Below, piece after piece: positions 1 through 6,073 of a stretch of DNA of 7,006 bases. The notes below the pieces were generated by a model that worked only from the letters and a program-made list of their open reading frames with translations, was not told the origin of the DNA and did not search any database. A program made the position numbers and the translations under genes. Source of the stretch: an uncultured Bacteroidales bacterium (GTDB lineage Bacteria > Bacteroidota > Bacteroidia > Bacteroidales > P3). Numbering within the stretch: position 1 is the stretch's first letter; each line of letters starts with the position of its first letter. The stretch is taken from NCBI GenBank assembly GCA_947177315.1, contig CAMWTX010000082.1:1-7006 (forward strand), in the 5' to 3' direction.

Positions 1-53
1 GCATACGTGTTGTAGTGAGGTCGCGTGGGCTCGGAGATGGGTATAAGAGACTG
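1..53. other. Illumina Nextera P7 adapter read-through (not genomic)
   Basis: This stretch is synthetic library sequence. Positions 1-11 match the end of the P7 oligo (GCATACGAGAT) except at 8 and 10. Positions 12-19 (gtagtgag) sit exactly where the 8-nt i7 index belongs and differ at one base from GTAGAGAG, which I recall as the N707 index. Positions 20-53 match the 34-nt transposase adapter at 31 positions (mismatches at 23, 40 and 52). Its last 19 bases, 35-53, correspond to the Tn5 mosaic end AGATGTGTATAAGAGACAG. Spacing between the three parts is exact. The mismatches are only A to T (8, 10, 16, 52) and T to G (23, 40), as expected from low-quality read ends. Real sequence begins at 54. 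The adapter match is seen directly; that it survived trimming because of its mismatches is inference. Confidence 0.95.
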
Positions 54-1301
54 GCTATGAGGATGGTACTTTTGAAGAATACGCGAAACGGTAAGCAACA
101 GCAGGTAGGCCGAAATGATTATCAATAAGTTTGTTAATACTATTGTAAGCCAAGGGAACGCCACGGGAACGAGGTCTATGTAATAAACGGCTTCGTTCAG
201 TTTGAGCCATCCCGTGCTTTTCTGCAGGGCGCAGAGCCCCAATGCCGCCGCATTGCCCCAAAGCAATCCTTTGCCTAAAATCAACAGGGTCTGTTCCACG
301 AAGATACGGCGTACCAACAGGGGCGTGCCCCCGAGCGCCATTAAGATTCCTACATGTGCCTTGCGTTCTATGATTAATATAAACAGCAAGGAAACCAGGC
401 AGATAAGGCATACAATAAGCATAATCACCATCAGTACCCACACATTGGCGTCCACCAAGACCAGCCAATCGAAGATTTCGGGAAAAAGGGCGTCGCAGAC
501 AAAACTGTTGTAGCGGTAAGGCAGTTCAACTTGCAGGATTTGGGCGGCGAGCCGGCGTTTCGAAGGGTCTTCCAAACGAATGTCGATACCGTCCGAAAGG
601 GTGGCGTTCCAATCGTTAAGTCGTTGGATATGACCGATATGTCCCAATACATACGTTTCATCGAATTTTTCCAGCCCCGTGCTGTAGATGCCGCAGACGG
701 TAAAGGCGCGGGGGCGGAGGCTTCCCTCGCAGGCAAAGTAGGCCCGCAGGCGGCTTCCTGTGTCGATTTGTAATTTATTGGCCAGCAGCTCAGAAATCAG
801 TACCTCCTGCGAGAGCCGTTTCCAATGGAGATTGCTGTCCAATGCCAGGAAGCCGGCATCGCTGGCAAAATCCGGCAAGCGCCCGCGTTTGATTTTGTCG
901 GCAAAGAAAACGGTATCGAAACGGGGCGGCAAGCCCTTGTAAAAAACCCCGTGGCTCTGCTCCCTGCCGCGTACCAAAGCCCCTTTGAGCGTGTAGGCCT
1001 GCGCCGAAGAAAGGCTGGGTATGCTATTGATAGTATGCTGTAAGGCAGAATCCCACGCAATGTAGGCGGCTCCCTCGTCGTTGGCGAACAGGTAGGGCTG
1101 TATCACCACGTGGGAACCGAAGCCGAACACCTTGTTACTCACCTCTTGCCGGAATCCGGTCAGGATACAGGCGGAAACCACCATCACGCATACGCACAGC
1201 CCCGTACAGGCGATGCCCATGCGCACGATATGCCGGCTGTGGCGCAGCGAAGACGCGCCCGCCCAACGTTTGGCGATAAGATGTACTACACGGAGACCCA
1301 T
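54..1301 (-). CDS. FtsX/LolE-like ABC transporter permease, 3' end missing
   Basis: One uninterrupted frame of 416 codons runs from ATG at 1301 down to 54, where genomic sequence ends; no stop codon is present. The architecture is that of the FtsX-like (LolC/LolE/MacB) permease family. A short cytoplasmic N-terminus contains LIAKRW. TM1 is near residues 26-48, followed by GFRQEVSNKVFGFGSHVVI. A long extracytoplasmic domain spans about 55-285. Three C-terminal TM segments lie near 286-311, 335-360 and 380-404. The cytoplasmic loop after TM2 carries IIERKAHVGILMALGG, close to the family's ERxxxIGILKALGA signature. Bacteroidota homologues are about 410-420 residues, so probably only a few terminal codons are lost. 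The start is supported by the usual distance from Met to TM1. Members work with an ATPase, often in lipoprotein or envelope-lipid export; no ATPase gene is visible here, so the substrate is unknown. It is divergent from nqrA and has no evident functional link to it. Confidence 0.87.
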
Positions 1302-1306
1302 AAGCG

Positions 1307-1314
1307 CAAAGGTA
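1307..1314 (-). promoter_or_regulatory. Candidate Bacteroidota -7 element for the permease gene
   Basis: Read on the - strand this is TACCTTTG, a full match to the Bacteroidota -7 consensus TAnnTTTG. It lies only 5 bp before the permease ATG at 1301, so transcription would start at or very near the start codon and give a leaderless or nearly leaderless mRNA. No clear -33 TTTG is seen at the expected distance. The motif match is direct; promoter function is inferred. Confidence 0.35.
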
Positions 1315-1342
1315 CGCGAAAATATAGTATCTTCGTACCTTT
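1308..1342. repeat. Inverted repeat in the divergent intergenic region
   Basis: Perfect 9-bp arms AAAGGTACG (1308-1316) and CGTACCTTT (1334-1342) are separated by a 17-bp AT-rich spacer. Two further pairs (1319-1320 with 1332-1333) form if CG at 1317-1318 is bulged out. The arms overlap the candidate -7 elements of both flanking genes, so the symmetry may simply reflect two back-to-back promoters, or may mark an operator for a dimeric regulator. There is no T-run pattern typical of a terminator. Confidence 0.5.
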
Positions 1343-1343
1343 A
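1336..1343 (+). promoter_or_regulatory. Candidate -7 element for the nqr operon
   Basis: TACCTTTA matches TAnnTTTG in all but the last base. It would place the transcript start about 12-15 bp before the nqrA ATG at 1363. A second, overlapping candidate, TATCTTCG (1328-1335), also has one mismatch. Neither has an obvious -33 TTTG. This is the only plausible promoter region seen for the operon, because every later gap is short. Confidence 0.35.
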
Positions 1344-1362
1344 AAACAGTTTGCATTGGCTC

Positions 1363-2724
1363 ATGGAAAAAATCATCAAACTCCGTAAGGGGCTGGATAT
1401 CAAAATTGAGGGTGTTCCCGACCATTCGCTCAACGCGCCTACGGTAGCCTATCGCAAATATGCGGTAAAGCCCGTTGACTTTTACGGTATGCAGCCGAAA
1501 CTGTCCGTTGCCGAAGGCGACCGCGTGCTGGCGGGCAGCCCCTTGTTCTACGACAAGAAGAATTCCAAGATTACCGTTTCCTCGCCTGTGAGCGGCGTGG
1601 TGACGGAAATCGTTTACGGAGAGCGCCGCGTGATTCGCGAAATCCGTATAGAGGCAGACGAAAAAATTGAATACAAGTCGTTTGAACCGCTCAAGCCGGA
1701 AGATTTTACGGAAGAAAATGTAAAGGAGAGGCTTTTGGAAGCCGGGCTTTGGGCGTATATCCGCCAACGTCCTTATGATATTCCCGCCAATCCGGACAGC
1801 CGTCCGCGCAGCATCCATATCTCCGCATTCGACACCGCGCCTCTGGCACCCGACTTGGATATCGTCGTGCACGGGCAGGAGAACTTCTTTCAGGCCGGTA
1901 TCGATGCCTTGAAGAAACTCACCGACGGCAAGCTGTATCTGGGCGTGCACCGCACCAAAACGGCATCGAACGTCTATAACGAATGCAAAAATGTGGAAAT
2001 CTGCGTTTTCGATGGGGTTCACCCTTGCGGAAACGTAGGGATTCAGATTCATCATACCCAGCCTATCAACAAAGGCGAAACGGTTTGGTATGTGCATCCG
2101 CAAGACGTGGTGATTATGGGGCGGCTGTTGCTCAAGGGCGTTTATGACGCCACCAAAATCGTGTCGGTAGGGGGCTCCGAAGCCCTTCATACCGGTTACC
2201 ACAAGATTTTGGCGGGCTTGAACGTGCAGTACCTGCTCAAGGATAACCTCAAGGAAAGCGAGCTCGAACCCCGTGTGGTGAGCGGCAATGTGTTGACAGG
2301 CACGAGCATCGGCGTTTCCGGTTATCTGGGTGCCTACGACCACGGCATTTCGGTGATACCCGAAGGCAAACGTTTCCGTTTTATGGGCTGGATGACTCCC
2401 GGCATCAACCTCTACAGCTATTCCCGCACTTTCTTTGCCTGGCTTTTCAGGCAGCGCCGCTACCGTATCGACACCAACCTGAACGGGGGAGAACGCGCTT
2501 TCGTGCTCACCGGGCAGTTCGAGAAAGTGTTGCCGATGGATATCTATCCCATGCAGTTGCTCAAGGCTTGCCTGGCGGAAGATATCGAGAAGATGGAAGA
2601 TTTGGGCATCTATGAAGTGTCGCCCGAAGATTTTGCGCTCTGCGAATACATCGACGCCTCCAAGACCGAGATACAGCAGATTATTCGCAAGGGCTTGGAA
2701 CTGGTTCGCAAGGAAGTGGACTAA
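1363..2724 (+). CDS. nqrA: Na+-translocating NADH:quinone reductase subunit A
   Basis: The 453-residue product is the peripheral cytoplasmic subunit of Na+-NQR, in the size range of the family (about 445-455). It has no membrane segments. Recognisable features are the N-terminal KLRKGLDIKIEG, a biotinyl/lipoyl-like hairpin near 45-95 (VAEGDRVLAGSPLF...SSPVSGVVTEI), RQRPYDIPANP at 134-144, and FDGVHPCGNVGIQIHH at 216-231. The C-terminal part carries the LxxxDIEKMEDLGIYEVSPEDFALCEY stretch. I chose ATG at 1363 because MEKIIKLRKG matches the usual family start; an in-frame TTG at 1351 would add only MHWL. NqrA lies next to the quinone-binding region of the complex but holds no cofactor of its own. 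No Shine-Dalgarno precedes it, as is usual for Bacteroidota. It is the first gene of the operon, 39 bp ahead of nqrB. Confidence 0.97.
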   Translation: MEKIIKLRKGLDIKIEGVPDHSLNAPTVAYRKYAVKPVDFYGMQPKLSVAEGDRVLAGSPLFYDKKNSKITVSSPVSGVVTEIVYGERRVIREIRIEADEKIEYKSFEPLKPEDFTEENVKERLLEAGLWAYIRQRPYDIPANPDSRPRSIHISAFDTAPLAPDLDIVVHGQENFFQAGIDALKKLTDGKLYLGVHRTKTASNVYNECKNVEICVFDGVHPCGNVGIQIHHTQPINKGETVWYVHPQDVVIMGRLLLKGVYDATKIVSVGGSEALHTGYHKILAGLNVQYLLKDNLKESELEPRVVSGNVLTGTSIGVSGYLGAYDHGISVIPEGKRFRFMGWMTPGINLYSYSRTFFAWLFRQRRYRIDTNLNGGERAFVLTGQFEKVLPMDIYPMQLLKACLAEDIEKMEDLGIYEVSPEDFALCEYIDASKTEIQQIIRKGLELVRKEVD

Positions 2725-2763
2725 GCCCGGCCGGTTAGGAATAAAGAAACACCTATATATAAT

Positions 2764-3897
2764 ATGTTGCGGAATTTCTTAGACAGGATCAAACCTCAGT
2801 TCGAGAAGGATGGAAAGTTGCATTTTCTCCATTCCACCTTCGAGGCGTTTGAATCCTTTTTGTATGTGCCTGATAAAGTTACCGTTTCGGGTAGCCATGT
2901 GCGGGATGCCTTGGATATGAAGCGCACGATGATTACCGTGGTGGTGGCGCTCTTGCCCTGCTTCCTATTCGGTATCTACAACACGGGTTATATGCACTTT
3001 GCCGCCCTGGGGCAGACGTGCGAGTTTTGGCCGGCCTTTTGGTTCGGTTGCACCAAGGTGTTGCCCATGCTGATTGTGAGCTATGTGGTGGGCTTGGGCA
3101 TCGAGTTCGTGTTTGCCCAGATAAGAGGGCATGAGGTCAACGAAGGCTTTTTGGTTTCGGGCTTCCTCATTCCCCTGATCTGTCCGCCCGATGTGCCGCT
3201 GTGGATGATAGCCGTGGCCACCGCCTTTGCCGTTATCATCGGCAAGGAAGTGTTCGGCGGCACGGGTATGAATATCTGGAATCCGGCGCTCCTGGCGCGG
3301 GCGTTCCTGTTCTTTGCCTATCCCTCTCAGATGAGCGGCGATGCCGTTTGGGTGGCGGATGCCGTTTCCGGACCTACCGCCTTGGCCGCCATGTCTTCCC
3401 ATACGGGCAACCTGCCTACGGCATCGGAGTTGTTTTGGGGATTCATTCCCGGTTCGGTGGGCGAAACCTCCAAGTTCTGCATCCTGCTGGGCGCGGCCAT
3501 CTTGCTTTGGAGCGGCATAGGGAGTTTCCGCATCATGTTCAGCGCCGTGGCAGGCGGGGTGGTGATGGCGTGGATAGGCCGCCTGACGGGTTCTACCGAT
3601 GCCACCGTGATGCAGCACCTGCTTTCGGGCGGATTCCTGTTCGGCGCGGTGTTTATGGCCACCGACCCGGTTACCTCCGCGCAGACCAATTGCGGCAAGT
3701 GGATTTTTGGTTTCCTGGTGGGGTTGATGGCGGTTCTGATACGTATCTATAATCCTGCCTATCAGGAAGGCATGATGTTGGCCATCCTCCTGATGAACAC
3801 CTTTGCTCCCCTGATCGATTATCTGGTGGTGAACCGCAATGTCAACCGACGCAGGAAACGGCTGCAAGCGGTTCGTTCACAAGTTGAAAACGCCTAA
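2764..3897 (+). CDS. nqrB: Na+-translocating NADH:quinone reductase subunit B
   Basis: The 377-residue product is the large integral membrane subunit carrying covalent FMN and riboflavin; it forms the quinone site and the main Na+ path. Family hallmarks in order are SHVRDALDMKRTMI (44-57), RGHEVNEGF (121-129), KEVFGGTGMNIWNPALLARAFLFFAYPSQMSGD (161-193), the flavinylation site AVSGPT with Thr205 (codon 3376-3378), GSVGE, and FMATDPVTSAQTNCGKW (297-313). About ten hydrophobic helices are apparent. It is somewhat shorter than the Vibrio protein (about 415), chiefly in the loop after helix I and after the FMN site. The residue before the flavinylated Thr is Pro where Vibrio has Ala (SGAT). The AT-rich leader (2752-2763) has no Shine-Dalgarno near the ATG. 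The gene ends 12 bp before nqrC. Confidence 0.97.
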   Translation: MLRNFLDRIKPQFEKDGKLHFLHSTFEAFESFLYVPDKVTVSGSHVRDALDMKRTMITVVVALLPCFLFGIYNTGYMHFAALGQTCEFWPAFWFGCTKVLPMLIVSYVVGLGIEFVFAQIRGHEVNEGFLVSGFLIPLICPPDVPLWMIAVATAFAVIIGKEVFGGTGMNIWNPALLARAFLFFAYPSQMSGDAVWVADAVSGPTALAAMSSHTGNLPTASELFWGFIPGSVGETSKFCILLGAAILLWSGIGSFRIMFSAVAGGVVMAWIGRLTGSTDATVMQHLLSGGFLFGAVFMATDPVTSAQTNCGKWIFGFLVGLMAVLIRIYNPAYQEGMMLAILLMNTFAPLIDYLVVNRNVNRRRKRLQAVRSQVENA

Positions 3898-3909
3898 TAT
3901 TCAGTAATC

Positions 3910-4725
3910 ATGTTCTCCAATAAATACATATTTCTTTATACGTCGGGGCTTGTGGTGGCCGTGGCCGTGGTGCTGGCGCTTACGGCAATCCTGCTGCAAC
4001 CCATGCAGGAACGCAACCGCGAAGTGGCCAAGATGCAGGAAATCCTCAAGGCCGCCGGGCAGACGGTTTCCAGCGAGGAGGCGGTGGAAATCTATAACGA
4101 TTTGATAACCGCCGAATGGACGGTGGACAGGCAGGGCGCGTTGGTATCGGAATACAGGAATGTAAAAAGCGATTGGAAAGCGGTGGACGGCAACCTAAAG
4201 GCGCCCCGTGCTTTCGATTGCGACTTGAAGACCCAGCTGGGACAAGCCGCTTCGGGTAGCAAGGACGTGCTTTTTCCGGTGTTCGTGTGCCGCGATTCTC
4301 TCTATATCGTGCCTTTGCAGGGCAAAGGACTGTGGGGACCCATTTGGGGCTACCTCGCTTTGGGCAAGGATTTCAACACGGTTTGGGGGGCTACCTTCGG
4401 ACATAAGGGCGAAACGCCGGGCTTGGGCGCGGAGATAGCCGAAGACGCTTTCCAACAGCAGTTTATAGGGAAACAACTATTCGACACGTTGGGCGGTTTC
4501 ACGTCCATTACCGTGCAGAAAGGCGGTGCCGACAAATATGCCGGTGGGTCGGAACATGCCGTGGATGCCATTTCGGGCGGCACGATGACCAGCAACGGCG
4601 TAACGGCCATGTTGTCGGACTGTCTGGAATATTACCGTCCTTTTTTCCAAAACATGAAAGCGCGTATGCAGGCCGAAGCCGACACGGCGGCGGTTGCGGA
4701 ACAGCAAGTTCCTGTGCTTGAATAA
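3910..4725 (+). CDS. nqrC: Na+-translocating NADH:quinone reductase subunit C
   Basis: The 271-residue product has one N-terminal membrane anchor (about 6-29) and a large soluble FMN-binding domain facing the periplasm. It carries the covalent FMN that takes electrons from the NqrD/NqrE iron site and passes them to NqrB. The flavinylation motif is DAISGGTMTSNGV with Thr225, equivalent to the SGAT(L/M)TS site of other NqrC proteins. GHKGETPGLGAEI (164-176) and the LQGKGLWGPIWGYLAL stretch (136-151) are also typical of the domain. After the conserved YYRPFF (241-246) there is a hydrophilic tail of about 25 residues rich in Ala, Glu and Gln. Attachment of FMN needs an ApbE flavin transferase, which is not encoded in this window. 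The gene starts 12 bp after nqrB and ends 11 bp before nqrD. Confidence 0.97.
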   Translation: MFSNKYIFLYTSGLVVAVAVVLALTAILLQPMQERNREVAKMQEILKAAGQTVSSEEAVEIYNDLITAEWTVDRQGALVSEYRNVKSDWKAVDGNLKAPRAFDCDLKTQLGQAASGSKDVLFPVFVCRDSLYIVPLQGKGLWGPIWGYLALGKDFNTVWGATFGHKGETPGLGAEIAEDAFQQQFIGKQLFDTLGGFTSITVQKGGADKYAGGSEHAVDAISGGTMTSNGVTAMLSDCLEYYRPFFQNMKARMQAEADTAAVAEQQVPVLE

Positions 4726-4736
4726 GGGTCAAGAAG

Positions 4737-5441
4737 ATGAAAGAAAAAGATATGAAACGGCAGGAAAAAGCCCCTGCCAAGGTGCAAAGCCCCAAGCCGT
4801 CGGGCGAGGAAAACCGCCTGTTCTCGGCCAAGAACCTCAAATTGCTGAGCCGTCCTTTCGGCGCGGACAACCCCGTAACCGTGCAGGTGCTGGGCATCTG
4901 TTCGGCGCTGGCGGTAACGGTAAAACTGCAGCCGGCATTGGTGATGGCGGTTTCGGTTATCGTGGTGACCGGTTTTTCGAATCTTATCATTTCCTTGTTG
5001 CGCAATACGATACCACCACGCATCCGTATCATCGTGCAGCTTACGGTCATCGCCACCTTGGTGATTTTGGTGGATCAGGTGCTCAAAGCTGTGGCATACG
5101 ATGTGAGCAAACAGCTTTCGGTATTCGTGGGTTTGATTATCACCAACTGCATCGTGATGGGTCGCCTGGAAGCCTTCGCGATGGCAAACAAGCCCTGGCC
5201 GGCATTCCTCGACGGTATCGGCAACGGGGCGGGTTACGGCTTTATCCTGATTGTGGTGGCGTTTCTGCGTGAGCTGTTCGGTTCAGGAACCCTCCTGGGA
5301 TTCAAGGTGATACCCGAATCGTTCTACCAGGCTGGCTACGTCAACAACGGCCTGTTTATCCTGCCCCCCATGGCCTTGATCGTGTTGGGGGTAATCATCT
5401 GGGTGCATCGTTCTTTTAACCCTAACTTAATCGAGAAGTAA
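4737..5441 (+). CDS. nqrD: Na+-translocating NADH:quinone reductase subunit D
   Basis: The 234-residue product is an integral membrane subunit with about six helices. Together with NqrE it forms the pseudo-symmetric core holding a cysteine-ligated iron (or [2Fe-2S]) site. Both ligand cysteines are present: Cys55 in LGICSALAV and Cys138 in TNCIVMGR. Other signatures are SKQLSVFVGLIITN, GRLEAFAM, DGIGNGAGYG and RELFGSGTLLGF. The protein is about 25 residues longer than typical NqrD (about 208-210). The extra part is a Lys/Pro-rich N-terminus before ADNPVTVQVLG. Two in-frame ATGs exist, at 4737 and 4752. I kept the first, which has a weak purine stretch (aagaag) directly before it, but the second is possible and would still leave an extension. 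The gene ends 3 bp before nqrE, suggesting translational coupling. Confidence 0.95.
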   Translation: MKEKDMKRQEKAPAKVQSPKPSGEENRLFSAKNLKLLSRPFGADNPVTVQVLGICSALAVTVKLQPALVMAVSVIVVTGFSNLIISLLRNTIPPRIRIIVQLTVIATLVILVDQVLKAVAYDVSKQLSVFVGLIITNCIVMGRLEAFAMANKPWPAFLDGIGNGAGYGFILIVVAFLRELFGSGTLLGFKVIPESFYQAGYVNNGLFILPPMALIVLGVIIWVHRSFNPNLIEK

Positions 5442-5444
5442 GCC

Positions 5445-6062
5445 ATGGAAAATCTGTTCAGCCTTTTCGTGCGGTCGATTTTTGTCGATAATATGGTTTT
5501 TGCCTATTTTCTGGGCATGTGTTCCTATCTGGCGATTTCCAAAAACGTAAAGACCGCTTTCGGCCTCGGTCTGGCCGTGATTTTTGTTATGCTGATTACC
5601 GTTCCGGTAAACTTCCTCATCAATAAATACCTGCTGGTGAAAGGCGGCTTGTCCTGGTTGAGCCCGTCTTTGTCGGAAGTGGATCTGAGTTTCCTGAGCT
5701 TCATCATGTTCATTGCCGTTATCGCCGCCATCGTGCAGTTGGTCGAAATGGTGGTGGAACGCTATTCTCCGGCGCTGTACTCGTCTTTGGGTATCTTCCT
5801 GCCGCTGATAGCCGTAAACTGCGCCATCATGGGTGCTTCGCTCTTCATGCAGGAAAGGGAATATTCCTCTTTGGCCGAATCGACCACCTTTGCCCTCGGT
5901 TCGGGCATCGGCTGGTGTCTTGCCATCGTGGGCATCGCCGCGATTCGTGAAAAATTGAAGTATTCGCAGGTGCCCGCACCTTTGAAGGGCTTGGGCATCG
6001 CCTTCATCATTACAGGGCTGATGGGCGTCTCTTTTATGTGTTTCTTGGGTATTGAGCTTTAA
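5445..6062 (+). CDS. nqrE: Na+-translocating NADH:quinone reductase subunit E
   Basis: The 205-residue product is the six-helix partner and paralogue of NqrD, close to the family's normal length of about 198-205. Its two metal-ligand cysteines are Cys26 (LGMCSYLAIS) and Cys126 (AVNCAIMGAS). They pair with Cys55 and Cys138 of NqrD to form the intramembrane iron site between NqrF and NqrC. Other conserved pieces are the N-terminal FVRSIFVDNMVFAYFLGMC, VEMVVERYSPALYSSLGIFLPLI (100-122), FMQEREYSSLAES (134-146) and AAIREKLKYSQVP (165-177). The start is fixed by the conserved N-terminus and by the 3-bp spacing to the nqrD stop. The gene ends 11 bp before nqrF. Confidence 0.97.
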   Translation: MENLFSLFVRSIFVDNMVFAYFLGMCSYLAISKNVKTAFGLGLAVIFVMLITVPVNFLINKYLLVKGGLSWLSPSLSEVDLSFLSFIMFIAVIAAIVQLVEMVVERYSPALYSSLGIFLPLIAVNCAIMGASLFMQEREYSSLAESTTFALGSGIGWCLAIVGIAAIREKLKYSQVPAPLKGLGIAFIITGLMGVSFMCFLGIEL

Positions 6063-6073
6063 AATAGGTTGTT

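Noticed and set aside
35..53. Tn5/IS50-like transposon end suggesting a mobile element
   Set aside because: The flanking P7 tail, index-length gap and remaining transposase adapter exist only in synthetic Nextera libraries, so this is an artefact and not a natural insertion.
55..1060. Several short - strand open frames that could suggest a decayed gene
   Set aside because: They are in other frames than the single continuous 416-codon permease frame, which explains the whole stretch without any frameshift or stop.
1351..1362. TTG at 1351 as the start of nqrA
   Set aside because: It adds four residues not typical of NqrA, while ATG at 1363 gives the conserved MEKIIKLRKG start.
1135..2343. Long open frame (about 400 codons) on the - strand opposite nqrA
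   Set aside because: It lies antisense to a confidently identified nqrA, its translation is rich in His, Arg and Gln with no recognisable domain, and it also overlaps the start of the permease gene. It is a by-product of GC-biased codon use.
2727..2734. CCGGCCGG palindrome between nqrA and nqrB as a terminator
   Set aside because: It is only 8 bp with no loop and no T-run after it; the operon most likely continues through it.
2965..3867. Roughly 300-codon open frame opposite nqrB, and a 271-codon frame (6089-6904) opposite nqrF
   Set aside because: Both are fully antisense to conserved genes, have low-complexity compositions and show no recognisable family.
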